In this document: positions 7,163-14,724 of the stretch, one piece after another | How positions within the stretch are numbered: position 1 is the stretch's first letter | Layout of the letters: each line of letters opens with the position of its first letter | Assembly: GCA_024743015.1 (NCBI GenBank) | Contig: JANSXJ010000016.1 | Span: forward strand, 1 to 19,761 | DNA length: 19,761 nt | Origin: Hyphomonas sp. | GTDB lineage: Bacteria > Pseudomonadota > Alphaproteobacteria > Caulobacterales > Hyphomonadaceae | Direction of reading: 5' to 3' | The notes under the pieces: model-generated | Told to the model about the DNA's origin: nothing | The model's database searches: none | The model's input: only the letters and a program-made list of their open reading frames with translations | Position numbers and translations under genes: made by a program

Positions 7163-7960
7163 ATGGCTGGTTGGCTGCAAACTATGTCGCAGAAGGTGTT
7201 TTCCGGTAGCAAGGTCCCGCGCGCGCCCTTGGAGAACTCCCAAATTCAGGCTCTGATCGACGCGATTGATGCCAACGATCGGCAGCGTCTTGGGGCTTTG
7301 CTGCGCCCATTTGGTGATGTCGATGCTCCATTGGCGAATGGCTGGACCTGTCTTCATTCGGCTGCAGCACGGAACCGGGCTGATATTGTCAGCTACTTGA
7401 TTGCGAAGGGAGCCGACATCGAACGTCTGGGAACTCCAATCAGCCGCACGCCTTTGCAGGTGGCTGTCGCCGAACACGCTCTTGATGCAGCGAAAGCCTT
7501 GCTGGACGGCGGAGCAGACATTGACGGCTGTTCCGAAAATGGCCGCACCGCTCTGCATTGGGCGATCGCCGCAGATCGCTTCAAGCAAGGCAACCAAGCT
7601 TTCGACTATGTCATGGGGCACAACCCGGACGTCGATGCCGCCGATGAACATGGCGTAACGCCGGTCGATATGGCGATTGACTACGGAAATCTCGAAAAAA
7701 TGGAAATGCTGCTGCAACGGGGTGCCAATCCCAACGCGCGGATCGACGGCGAGACGCGGCTGCACCGCGGTGTACCCTTTCTGTCGAAAGATCACATCTC
7801 TGTGCTGCTCAGGTTCGGCGCCGATACCGGATCATTCGATAAAGACGGGCGGCGGCCGGTGGATATCGCAATAGAGCGTCGCCGCTACGATTTGGTCGAC
7901 ATCCTGATGCCGCGACTAAGCTTGGGGGCAGCCACGCGCGCGGGTTCTCTGACCTCTTGA
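7163..7960 (+). CDS. Ankyrin-repeat protein
   Basis: This is a 265-aa protein with about six ankyrin repeats between residues 55 and 250. Typical repeat openings are NGWTCLHSAAARNRADIV, SRTPLQVAVAEHALDAAKAL, NGRTALHWAIA, HGVTPVDMAIDYGNLEKMEM and DGRRPVDIAIERRRYDLVDI. Each is followed by a GAD or GAN turn. No signal peptide is visible, so it is probably cytoplasmic. The repeats form a protein-binding surface; the partner is unknown. The ribosome site before the ATG is weak (AAAGGG about 10 nt upstream). It stands alone, divergent from the csgH operon and convergent with the regulator at 8232-9794. Confidence 0.85.
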   Translation: MAGWLQTMSQKVFSGSKVPRAPLENSQIQALIDAIDANDRQRLGALLRPFGDVDAPLANGWTCLHSAAARNRADIVSYLIAKGADIERLGTPISRTPLQVAVAEHALDAAKALLDGGADIDGCSENGRTALHWAIAADRFKQGNQAFDYVMGHNPDVDAADEHGVTPVDMAIDYGNLEKMEMLLQRGANPNARIDGETRLHRGVPFLSKDHISVLLRFGADTGSFDKDGRRPVDIAIERRRYDLVDILMPRLSLGAATRAGSLTS

Positions 7961-7969
7961 AGTGACTGA

Positions 7970-7987
7970 TCGAAGTCATTGCTTCGA
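7970..7987. terminator. Short hairpin after the ankyrin gene
   Basis: TCGAAG and CTTCGA pair around a 6-nt loop, starting 9 nt after the ankyrin stop codon. There is no strong T-run, so this is a weak terminator candidate at best. The remaining bases up to 8231 show nothing I can name. Confidence 0.25.
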
Positions 7988-8231
7988 AAGCTCTGCCTCG
8001 TCTCATCATTATTTAGTCGACGGCCACCGCTGTATTATTGAGATCTGCAGCGCTTCACGCCCATCTCACTGCTCTTTTGAACTCGCAAATCTTCCACTCA
8101 ACGCGGCTGCGTCCAAAAGGGGTCGGGTCAATTGGTAGAAACGGGCTCGGAACTGACATCGAGTCTCGACCACTCGTGGCGGCATTGCGGTCTAGGCATA
8201 CAGCGGCCATGCGGAGAAATCTGTCCGGAAT

Positions 8232-9794
8232 TCAGAGCCCGAGCTGCCCCATCGATGCTGACATAGCCGCCTGGCGGTCTGGGTCCCTTAGGCCGAACAA
8301 GGACCAGAAGTGGTCTTCCGAGAAACCTGCCTTCAACGGATCCAGCTTCCGCTTGGCAAAGTGCGCCTTTTCGTTCTGGCCGTAGCTGGTCAGAATGGCA
8401 GCGGCGATGATGCAGACATAGAGATGCGCATTGGGCGCGCGAATGGACCGGTCGGCGAACTCAATGGCCCGGTCGGCATCCTTCCTGACAAATGCGGCGA
8501 GCGCGCGGGCGCTCAGCATCGATTGAAGATGCGGATCGATCGGGCTGAGACCCATGGCCGACTGCACATGCCGGTCCGCCACCCCGCCCTCACAGATGAT
8601 CGCGTTCAATTTGCCGCTGTTGTAATGCGCAAAGGCATAATTCGGGTTCAGTTCGATTGACCGGTCAACCCAACTTATGGCCTCGTCCATCTCCTGATGG
8701 ATCCATTTCGCCCTGCCGAGCACCAGATTGCAGAACGGATCATAGGGATCGAGGTCAACGGCTTTTTCCGCCAGGGTGAGCGCTTGCGACCGGTGTTTGG
8801 CCTTTTCGGATCCGAAGCCGAGATTGCAATTCTCCAGCTCCGTATATGACAGGCCGGCAAGGGCGCGGGCAAAGCCCGGATCATATTCAGCCGCGCGCCT
8901 CAGGAAATGCTCTGCCTTCTCGTTATCAGCTCCGTTGAACCGGTAGAGGTGGTGAACGCCCAGATGATAAAGACCCCAGGCATTCAGGTTCTCTGATGGA
9001 ACCTTGAGAAGCCCATCCGCCTCGTTCATCGCCACGCGGTGTTCGACCGCGTTCGCAACCGCGCTGGCAATCGTCTGCCGGATAGCAAACACCTCTTCGA
9101 GCGGCCCTGAGAAGGTCTCACACCAAACGACGCGATGGTTCCGGGCATCGGTCAGCTCGGCGATGACAGAGAGGTGGCCACCGGAAAGCTCAACTGACCC
9201 GGACAGGACGTAAGCAGCGCCAAGACGCGCATGGATGTCGTTAAAATCGATATCCGTCGGACCGAAACGAAAGGCCGAGCCCCGCGCGATAACGCGGATT
9301 GACCGCAACCGGGACAGCGTTGCGATCAATTCGGTCGGTACTGCCTCGGCAATCGCGTTGTGACTGTCCTCCGTACCGATCAACCTGAACGGCAGCACCG
9401 CGATCGCCGGAGGTCCGTGGATAGGTCGGCGTCCAGCGTCTTCCCCGGGCAGAGTTTGCGCCACAGCGGCCGTTGATTTTCCGCCGCGCGCCGCAACTTC
9501 CGCAACAAAACGGAAGCCGCGTCCATGCACGGTCTTAATGAATTTCTGGGTTGATCCGTCATCGCCCAGCGCGCGGCGGATCTGTTTGATTGCACCGGAG
9601 AGCGACGCGTCGGTGACGAAAACACCCGGCCAGACCTGCTGGAATATCTCATCCCTGGTAACAACGCGGTCGGCGTTTCGAACAAGCAGCAAAAGCAGAT
9701 CGAAGTTCTTTGGCTCAAGCGGGACCGCCTGCCCGTGGTTTCTCAGTTCCACGCAGGCCACATCCAAGACGAACTCGTCGAACTCGTAAATCAT
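8232..9794 (-). CDS. Winged-helix transcriptional regulator with TolB/FlgO-like and TPR domains
   Basis: This is a 520-aa protein. Residues 1-100 are an OmpR/CadC-type winged helix: PLEPKNFDLLLLLVRN, DEIFQQVWPGVFVTDASL, recognition helix SGAIKQIRRALGDDG, and wing FIKTVHGRGFRFVAEV. Residues about 130-255 have the AIAVLPF start and VLSGSVELSGG and RVVWCETF motifs of TolB-like domains often found behind such winged helices. Residues about 265-480 are tetratricopeptide repeats (for example AEKAVDLDPYDPFCNLVLGRA and DRSIELNPNYAFAHYNSGKL). No transmembrane helix is seen, unlike CadC, so it is probably a soluble sensor-regulator. It is divergent from the mddA-like gene across a 228-bp gap and may control it and itself. 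No clear ribosome site precedes the ATG. Confidence 0.85.
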   Translation of the reverse strand: MIYEFDEFVLDVACVELRNHGQAVPLEPKNFDLLLLLVRNADRVVTRDEIFQQVWPGVFVTDASLSGAIKQIRRALGDDGSTQKFIKTVHGRGFRFVAEVAARGGKSTAAVAQTLPGEDAGRRPIHGPPAIAVLPFRLIGTEDSHNAIAEAVPTELIATLSRLRSIRVIARGSAFRFGPTDIDFNDIHARLGAAYVLSGSVELSGGHLSVIAELTDARNHRVVWCETFSGPLEEVFAIRQTIASAVANAVEHRVAMNEADGLLKVPSENLNAWGLYHLGVHHLYRFNGADNEKAEHFLRRAAEYDPGFARALAGLSYTELENCNLGFGSEKAKHRSQALTLAEKAVDLDPYDPFCNLVLGRAKWIHQEMDEAISWVDRSIELNPNYAFAHYNSGKLNAIICEGGVADRHVQSAMGLSPIDPHLQSMLSARALAAFVRKDADRAIEFADRSIRAPNAHLYVCIIAAAILTSYGQNEKAHFAKRKLDPLKAGFSEDHFWSLFGLRDPDRQAAMSASMGQLGL

Positions 9795-9859
9795 CGGTGC
9801 AGGCTAGCATCAGTCCGGCCAACCACAAGTCAGTCGGACCTGTCCAAACAGCGGGTTCG

Positions 9860-9868
9860 CCCCCCCCC
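9860..9868 (+). repeat. Run of nine C in a divergent promoter region
   Basis: Nine consecutive C lie between the winged-helix regulator and the mddA-like gene. Such tracts can slip and alter promoter spacing, but no sign of variation can be seen in one sequence. A nearby 5-bp inverted repeat, ATTCC-4 nt-GGAAT (9881-9894), could be an operator. Confidence 0.4.
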
Positions 9869-10022
9869 GCTCCGGCCTGAATTCCTTCTGGAATCATCAT
9901 GCAATCCTCAGGCTTCCTCCAAGCACCTGCGAGGCGCGGGATCTAGAGCCGACCCATCGGTTGGGCGCCACTGGCTGCGCATCCTTCCGATGGCTCCCGC
10001 TCCAAATCGAAGGATTGCAAAA

Positions 10023-10778
10023 ATGCCCCGTTCGCTCGTGTTCGCCTATGGCGTCATCGCCTACATATTGTTCTTGGCGGTCTTCACGTACCTTGCAGGC
10101 TTCCTGCTCGGCATCGTCCCAAAGGGTATCAATGATCCTGCGTCGGCCTCGGTGGTTCATCCCGTCGCCGCCGCTGCGATCAACCTTCTGCTCATTGCGC
10201 TGTTTGGCGTATTGCACAGCCTGCTGGCCCGCGATTGGGCCAAGCAGCGGTTGACAAAGGTGATCCCGCCGGCAGCCGAACGCAGCACCTATGTCGTCCA
10301 ATCGAGCCTCTGTCTTGCGCTGTTGATGTGGCAGTGGCAGCCGCTGACCGGCACGCTGTGGCTGATCGAGGGACCCGCTTCTTTCGCCTTCTCTGGATTG
10401 TTTCTGATCGGTGCCGGTCTGGTGCTCTGGTCGACTTTCCTCATCGATCATTTCGAGCTCTTCGGGCTGTGCCAGATCTGGATGCATCTGAAGGGCGAGA
10501 CCATGCCTGAGACGACCTTCAAGACGCCCGTTCTGTACCGTATTGTCCGGCATCCGATGCAGCTGGGCGTGATCGTCCTGCTGTTTGCCACGCCGCACAT
10601 GACGGTCGGCCATCTTCTGCTCGCCGCCTCCATGACGGCTTACATCTTCGTGGGTCTTCATTTTGAAGAGCGCGCGCTCATCCGCGAATTCGGCGACCGG
10701 TACCGCACCTACCAAGCCCAGGTGCCGCTCCTGCTTCCACGCTTTGGCACGATCTACCGCGAAAAAACCGCGGCCTGA
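10023..10778 (+). CDS. mddA: Methanethiol S-methyltransferase-like membrane methyltransferase
   Basis: I chose the ATG at 10023 because GAAGGA lies 8 nt upstream; a start at 9990 adds 11 residues without a good site. The 251-aa product has about five to six hydrophobic helices. It carries the C-terminal isoprenylcysteine-methyltransferase/NnrU-like signature: YRIVRHPMQLG, then EERALIREFGDRYRTYQ and QVPLLLP. The N-terminal VPKGIND, the internal ERSTYVVQSSL and the STFLIDHFELFG stretch match what I recall of MddA. MddA methylates methanethiol to dimethyl sulfide (and H2S to methanethiol) using SAM in the inner membrane. A related small-molecule or lipid methyltransferase remains possible. The nearby rhodanese and peroxiredoxins fit a sulfur/redox setting. 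Confidence 0.72.
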   Translation: MPRSLVFAYGVIAYILFLAVFTYLAGFLLGIVPKGINDPASASVVHPVAAAAINLLLIALFGVLHSLLARDWAKQRLTKVIPPAAERSTYVVQSSLCLALLMWQWQPLTGTLWLIEGPASFAFSGLFLIGAGLVLWSTFLIDHFELFGLCQIWMHLKGETMPETTFKTPVLYRIVRHPMQLGVIVLLFATPHMTVGHLLLAASMTAYIFVGLHFEERALIREFGDRYRTYQAQVPLLLPRFGTIYREKTAA

Positions 10779-10873
10779 TCCGACCTCGTCAAACCCAGAG
10801 TCGTTTCGCTTTTCGTTGAATCGCTCGATCGACTCCAGATCTCTGATTTGTCGCGCTTTCGAAAGGAAAGAAA

Positions 10874-11047
10874 ATGTTGAAACCAGTTGTTATCTGCTCG
10901 GTCATCGCTCTGGCCATCGGCATCGCCGGTTTATCGGACTCGCTGATGGCGTCGTCGATAAACATCCAAAGCCTGGGCGAAGTCCCCTACGCGAAGTTGA
11001 TGGCGCCGGTTGAGGCGTACAGATGGGACCGTTTTGAGCGTTCTTAG
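10874..11047 (+). CDS. 57-aa small exported or membrane peptide
   Basis: A short open frame starts at an ATG with a good AAAGGAAAG site just upstream. The product begins MLKPVVICSVIALAIGIAGL, a single hydrophobic segment that could be a signal peptide or membrane anchor. A polar tail follows, ending YRWDRFERS. It lies 95 nt after the mddA-like gene on the same strand and may be co-transcribed. No family is recognised. Confidence 0.5.
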   Translation: MLKPVVICSVIALAIGIAGLSDSLMASSINIQSLGEVPYAKLMAPVEAYRWDRFERS

Positions 11048-11062
11048 GGCCCGACTCGAAAC

Positions 11063-11180
11063 TCATGGCGACCGCGCCAGGCGTCGCGTCAGCATCATGA
11101 CGGAAGCAACGTAGAGGAAGGTTTCGGCCGAGGCGACGGTGCCTTCGATATCCTTGGCCGGCCGTCGGTTGCGACGTTGT
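11063..11180 (-). pseudogene. 3' remnant of an IS5-family transposase
   Basis: Read on the minus strand, this stretch encodes RNRRPAKDIEGTVASAET, then FLYVASVMMLTRRLARSP and a stop. This closely resembles the C-terminal end of IS5-type transposases (RNRRLAKDFE...FLYAAS.MLLTRRLA). The catalytic part is absent upstream, so only a fragment of about 38 codons survives. It marks an old insertion between the 57-aa gene and the DUF1127 gene. Confidence 0.65.
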
Positions 11181-11230
11181 GATGAAGAATCTGACTTGTT
11201 TGGGTTCCTACTAGAATTCGTGCCAGGGGC

Positions 11231-11425
11231 CTAGAAATCCAAAAATGAGCGCGCCGCTTCTTCGCGTGCCTGGCCCCGGGTCAGGCCAATGTCGTCCAGG
11301 GTCCGGTCGTCGAGTTGGGCCAAGTCCAATCGCTGTCGACGCACGCGAAAGGCCTGACGCAGCATTTTGGCGATGCTCGGCGTTTGGCGGTAAACACGTC
11401 CGGCATGGGTTTGGTGTTTGGGCAT
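11231..11425 (-). CDS. DUF1127 family small protein
   Basis: This 64-aa basic protein carries the DUF1127 core: an Arg-rich helix (FRVRRQRLDLAQLDDRTL) followed by DDIGLTRGQAREEA. AGGAAG lies 7 nt before the ATG. Members are common in Alphaproteobacteria; some take part in small-RNA turnover or phosphate and growth adaptation, and most are uncharacterised. It is a monocistronic unit beside an IS remnant. The 208 bp upstream, to 11633, hold no gene I can defend. Confidence 0.85.
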   Translation of the reverse strand: MPKHQTHAGRVYRQTPSIAKMLRQAFRVRRQRLDLAQLDDRTLDDIGLTRGQAREEAARSFLDF

Positions 11426-11633
11426 GTGTAGCTTCCTATGGATGTTTGTTCGAAGCGCCCGTTATTGTCCGGGCCATGCTTGCATCTGACTATCGCGTGC
11501 TCGAAAAACCTGAGAGAGACATGAAGGAGTTCTTAAAGTTCGCGCGATCGAAAGTGCGACTCGCAAAGGAGATGACCGCCAGTATGTGACAGGCGCCCTA
11601 AGGCTTGATATCGGCCGTCAGCACGCCGGAACC

Positions 11634-12014
11634 CTAAGTGTGTTCTGGCAGCTCGGCCCTTGAAACCGCAACGACGCAAAGAACAATGCCGTAGGCGCAA
11701 AGTGCCGCAATGATCGCATAGGTCACCGGCCCGGGGGCGAGCTGCTGTGCTTCGGGAAAGTACATGCGGGTGGCGCCGGCAATGCACACCAGACACCCCG
11801 CAAGTGTCACAAGGCCGCTGGCCAGAGAGCGCCAGTCGAAATGCGTGGTTACCACGACCAGCCCCGCCACCAGCAGAAAAAGCCCGTTAAGATAGACCAT
11901 GGTCGGATCATTGTCGGACCAGATGTCCAGATTGATCGTCTCGGACGTGGTCGCGACAACAAGGGTCGGACCGACAACCGCGGCAATGCGTTTTCCTTGC
12001 ATAGAGATTTTCAT
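11634..12014 (-). CDS. Small four-helix membrane protein
   Basis: The ATG at 12014 has AGGAGA 8 nt upstream; a GTG just before it at 12017 is equally close. The product of about 126 aa has roughly four hydrophobic helices: IAAVVGPTLVVATT, YLNGLFLLVAGLVVVTT, LASGLVTLAGCLVCIAGA and TYAIIAALCAYGIVLCVVAV. A periplasmic or cytosolic loop lies between helices 1 and 2 (NLDIWSDNDPTMV). I do not recognise the family. It lies downstream of the GNAT gene on the same strand with a 161-nt gap, so it may have its own promoter. Confidence 0.7.
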   Translation of the reverse strand: MKISMQGKRIAAVVGPTLVVATTSETINLDIWSDNDPTMVYLNGLFLLVAGLVVVTTHFDWRSLASGLVTLAGCLVCIAGATRMYFPEAQQLAPGPVTYAIIAALCAYGIVLCVVAVSRAELPEHT

Positions 12015-12175
12015 CACGTCGTCTCCTGTCGTGAGTCTCGGGACATGCGTGGCGGTTCCATTTGGAGCGCATCATGTGTGACGACGAAAGCAGCCAGGCG
12101 GACGAGGAGTGTTGTTGCACTGACCGGGTCCGACGCACCTCTGCTTCGGTCAGACATGCCTGCACAAGGGCGGCA

Positions 12176-12754
12176 TCAGTATCCATGGCGGGACGCGGCC
12201 GGCCGGAGCAAAAGAGGATCGCGGTTGTCATGATGGGCGTTCGATGGGGTCGTCACACGGGTTGGCACGACAGACTGGCGGGCATAGAGCCAGCACGATC
12301 CGTTTGGACCATCGTCAAAATGGGCAGTCCGCTGACATCCCGATTTCTCGAATGCTGCCTGGGCGGCGATGTTCTGGGCGGATGTGCAGAGCATGATCAG
12401 CGGTGGGTCGATCCTGTTGAACACCCGATCGAAGGCCAGTGACAGCGCGGTCGAACCCGGGCCGCAGCCCAAAGCGTCTGGGTCACCGATGAAAATGTCC
12501 ATATCCAAGGAACCTTCGGGAATGCCCATCAGACCGACGGAGGCAAGATCATCCAGGTCAACACGCTCCCAGCGGACATAGCCGATGGGGCGGTTGTCGC
12601 GGGCGATCAGGGCGTGGTGTGTCTCCGGCGTATCGTCGAACTGAGCGAGGCCCACTGACGAATCGCCCCACCACCTGGACACATGACCCATGGCCAGCCA
12701 ACCTGCGACACGGGGCCGGTGCTGCGCTTGAGTGACGGGAAGCAGATGGATCAT
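12176..12754 (-). CDS. GNAT acetyltransferase, aminoglycoside 6'-N-acetyltransferase-like
   Basis: The ATG at 12754 (with AAAGAGG just upstream) gives 192 aa. The first residues, IHLLPVTQAQHRPRVAGWL followed by VSRWWGD, match the W.GD opening of AAC(6')-type GNAT proteins. Next come RPIGYVRWERVD, the beta strand DMDIFIGDPD, the acetyl-CoA loop LGCGPGSTAL, and the strand-helix TSAQNIAAQAAFEKSGC. The family transfers acetyl groups from acetyl-CoA to amines. Members include both aminoglycoside-modifying enzymes and siderophore- or metabolite-modifying ones, so resistance cannot be assumed. About 30 residues after the GNAT core (from SVVPTRV on) look unstructured. It starts 58 nt after the rhodanese stop and may belong to that operon. 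Confidence 0.8.
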   Translation of the reverse strand: MIHLLPVTQAQHRPRVAGWLAMGHVSRWWGDSSVGLAQFDDTPETHHALIARDNRPIGYVRWERVDLDDLASVGLMGIPEGSLDMDIFIGDPDALGCGPGSTALSLAFDRVFNRIDPPLIMLCTSAQNIAAQAAFEKSGCQRTAHFDDGPNGSCWLYARQSVVPTRVTTPSNAHHDNRDPLLLRPAASRHGY

Positions 12755-12812
12755 CCGAGGCCTCTTTGGGATGCGTTGACGCGCGCCCGAGGTGATGGGC
12801 ACGCGCTAGTGG

Positions 12813-13724
12813 TCAGGACGTGACCTTCGGCAATGTGGGATCGCTGCCCCATTCGGCCCAGGAGCGATGGTACACACGCACCCGCGGGAAGCCTAAAAGC
12901 CGGAGCGCCACATAGCTGTGCGACGATGCAAGTCCATTCTGGCAATGCATGATCACGTCGCTTTCGGGCGTTATTTCATGTCGCTCAAAATGACTCATCA
13001 ACGCGTCAGCCGGCAGGAACCGGCCATCGTCGCCGAGGTTTTGCGACCACGGGAGGTTGACGGCCCAGGGAATATGGCCCTCGGCGTACATATGCGGCGG
13101 CCGCACATCGATCAGCACGTCGTCCGCGGTATCCCGGTGGGTCAGAACATCGCCGGCCGTGGCGTGGCGGCGAGGACTGATTGCCGACTGGAACACTGTC
13201 GCTGCTTGCGCTGCGATGTCGGTGGTCGCAGGACCATTGGCTTCCAACCAGGCCGACCATCCGCCGTTCAGCACGGCAACGTTCTGATGTCCCAAATACT
13301 CCATCAACCATAGCATGCGCGCCGCATGGAACCCGCCACGGTCATCGTAGAAGACAACCATGTTGTCCGCGTCGATGCCAACGGATTCCAGCAATCCTTC
13401 GATCTCTGGGACGGAGCGCAAAGTTCCGTCGATCGGGCTATGCGGCGCAACAACGGCATTGGGATCAAGATGTACCGCACCGGGAATGTGCCCGGCGTCG
13501 TACTCCTCGCTCAGCCGGACATCGACGATGGCCAGCCCGATATCGGCCGTGCTGACGCCGCTGTCAGCCAGAGGTGAAACGGCGCCAATGAGCGCGCCGG
13601 GCTCCATCAGCAGGCTGGGGTTCGCGTATTGCACCGATTGCGCGAAGCCCAGTTTCGGCAAACCTAGAGTGGCCAGGCCCATGGTCAGGGCGCCAAAGGA
13701 CCGGCGTGTCAGATGAGTCTTCAT
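12813..13724 (-). CDS. Tat-exported rhodanese-type sulfurtransferase
   Basis: This 303-aa protein has a twin-arginine leader (LTRRSFGALTMGLATLGLP, cleavage near FAQS) and two rhodanese domains. Domain 1 (about 60-165) has VDVRLSEEYDAGHIPGAV and FYDDRGGFHAARMLW, without a catalytic Cys. Domain 2 (about 190-298) has IDVRPPHMYAEGHIPWAVN and the active-site loop at Cys261 (MHCQNGLASSHS). Thiosulfate or 3-mercaptopyruvate sulfurtransferases move sulfane sulfur to cyanide or thiols; export by Tat places this one in the periplasm. The loop differs from the CRIGERS of bovine rhodanese, so the donor is uncertain. It follows the peroxiredoxin gene by 21 nt, which suggests joint handling of reactive sulfur and peroxides. 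Confidence 0.88.
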   Translation of the reverse strand: MKTHLTRRSFGALTMGLATLGLPKLGFAQSVQYANPSLLMEPGALIGAVSPLADSGVSTADIGLAIVDVRLSEEYDAGHIPGAVHLDPNAVVAPHSPIDGTLRSVPEIEGLLESVGIDADNMVVFYDDRGGFHAARMLWLMEYLGHQNVAVLNGGWSAWLEANGPATTDIAAQAATVFQSAISPRRHATAGDVLTHRDTADDVLIDVRPPHMYAEGHIPWAVNLPWSQNLGDDGRFLPADALMSHFERHEITPESDVIMHCQNGLASSHSYVALRLLGFPRVRVYHRSWAEWGSDPTLPKVTS

Positions 13725-13745
13725 GTTCAGTCTCCTGGATTTGGT

Positions 13746-14405
13746 TTACTCTGGCATCTCGACGAGGCGCAGGTAGGGAACAGGGGCTTTCCAACCTTCG
13801 GGAAAGCGCTTGCGGGCTTTGTCGTCCGAGACCGACGGCACGATCACGACGTCCTCGCCGTGCCTCCAGTTCGCCGGTGTGGCGAGCTGTTGGCGTGCGG
13901 TCAGCTGCAGGCTGTCGATGGCGCGCAGCACCTCGTTGAAGTCGCGGCCCGTCGTCATCGGGTAGGAGATCGTCAGTTTGATCTTCTTGTCGGGCCCGAT
14001 CACGAACAGCGTCCGCGCAGTGGCGTTGTCCATCGCGGTACGGCCATTGGCCGTGTCACCGGCATCCGCCGGTAGCATGTCATAAAGCTTGGCGATGCTG
14101 AGATCGGTGTCGCCGATCAGCGGATAGTTGGGCGCTTGGCCGGTGGCCGTGCGGATGTCGGCGGACCAGCGCGTGTGATCCTCAACCGGATCGATGGAAA
14201 GCCCGATCAGCTTCACGCCGCGCTGGTCGAACTCGGACTTCATCCGCGCCATAACACCCAATTCGGTTGTGCAGACCGGGGTGAAGTCTTTCGGATGAGA
14301 AAACAGGACGCACCAGCTGTCACCGACCCAGTTGTGGAAATGGATCGTTCCATGGGTGGAGTTAGCCAGGAAATTCGGCGCTTCAGAATTGATGGCAAGC
14401 GGCAT
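13746..14405 (-). CDS. 1-Cys peroxiredoxin (Prx6/AhpC-TSA family)
   Basis: This 219-aa protein has the Prx6 layout. The peroxidatic Cys45 sits in HPKDFTPVCTTELG, with the conserved Thr42 and a later Arg in TARTLFVIGPDKKI. A C-terminal dimerisation arm contains GEDVVIVPSVSDD and RKRFPEGW. No resolving Cys follows in the arm, in keeping with the 1-Cys class. These cytoplasmic enzymes reduce H2O2 and organic hydroperoxides. It is the first gene of the operon continuing into the rhodanese. Its upstream region has three TGAA motifs at 11-bp steps (14493-14518), about 88 bp before the start. Confidence 0.92.
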   Translation of the reverse strand: MPLAINSEAPNFLANSTHGTIHFHNWVGDSWCVLFSHPKDFTPVCTTELGVMARMKSEFDQRGVKLIGLSIDPVEDHTRWSADIRTATGQAPNYPLIGDTDLSIAKLYDMLPADAGDTANGRTAMDNATARTLFVIGPDKKIKLTISYPMTTGRDFNEVLRAIDSLQLTARQQLATPANWRHGEDVVIVPSVSDDKARKRFPEGWKAPVPYLRLVEMPE

Positions 14406-14492
14406 GATCGTTCCTTCTTTGGTGATATCGGATGCAGCCCAATAATTGGACCGGTGTGGCCGTTTCGTATCCTGACCGGTTGCGTTGCATCC

Positions 14493-14518
14493 TGAACGAA
14501 GGCTGAAAGAGTTGTGAA
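14493..14518 (-). promoter_or_regulatory. Triple 11-bp direct-repeat box, site 1 (OmpR-type)
   Basis: TGAA occurs at 14493, 14504 and 14515 on the plus strand (TTCA on the minus strand), exactly 11 bp apart. The stretch AAGGCTGAAAGAG is shared with site 2. Direct repeats at one helical turn are the classic target of OmpR/PhoB-type winged helices. It lies about 88 bp upstream of the peroxiredoxin start. Confidence 0.6.
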
Positions 14519-14675
14519 AGCAGATGGGGCGCAGGCGTCATTGGGGAAACTGCACACGCGGCTTGGTATCTTCCGCGATTGCTGCAGATCCCGCGGATGG
14601 GCCAACGATGGAAGGGTCCCACAGCAGTCTTGACTGGATACTGCGGATGAGACCGAGCGGCGATCCGGCGCGACA

Positions 14676-14716
14676 AGACGCCGACACCGAAGGCTGAGCT
14701 TACGACGTCGGCGTCT
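14676..14716. terminator. Inverted repeat after the membrane peroxiredoxin gene
   Basis: AGACGCCGAC (14676-14685) and GTCGGCGTCT (14707-14716) form a perfect 10-bp stem with a 21-nt loop, starting 8 nt past the stop codon at 14725. On the minus strand only TTGTC follows, so termination may be weak. Confidence 0.45.
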
Positions 14717-14724
14717 GCGTCAAT

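Larger units (their letters stand above)
14406..14724. other. 319-bp gap between the two peroxiredoxin-type genes
   Basis: This stretch holds the leader of the 1-Cys peroxiredoxin gene, the triple TGAA box at 14493-14518 and the 10-bp inverted repeat at 14676-14716. I see no open frame with a ribosome site and no RNA gene. The minus-strand promoter is expected between about 14420 and 14490. Confidence 0.55.

Noticed and set aside
6466..7212. 248-codon minus-strand open frame
   Set aside because: It overlaps the four-Cys secreted gene in another frame and crosses the 35-bp element; its Arg/Pro-rich sequence is typical of a shadow frame.
7130..7795. 221-codon minus-strand open frame
   Set aside because: It is antisense to the ankyrin gene, whose repeats are unmistakable.
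7961..8231. Possible RNA gene or remnant between the ankyrin and winged-helix genes
   Set aside because: No cloverleaf, repeat or recognisable protein fragment could be defended; only a weak hairpin after the ankyrin gene.
9897..10715. 272-codon minus-strand open frame
   Set aside because: It is antisense to the mddA-like gene and shows only His/Gln/Arg-rich shadow composition.
11476..11589. 37-codon plus-strand frame starting MLASDYRVLEKPERD
   Set aside because: It is plausible as an amphipathic peptide, but there is no strong ribosome site, no neighbour support and no family.
12062..12442. 126-codon plus-strand open frame
   Set aside because: Two thirds of it is antisense to the GNAT gene and the Cys/Arg-rich start looks random.
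12176..12754. Calling the GNAT protein a drug-resistance gene
   Set aside because: The fold resembles AAC(6') enzymes, but many relatives act on other amines and there is no resistance-cassette context.
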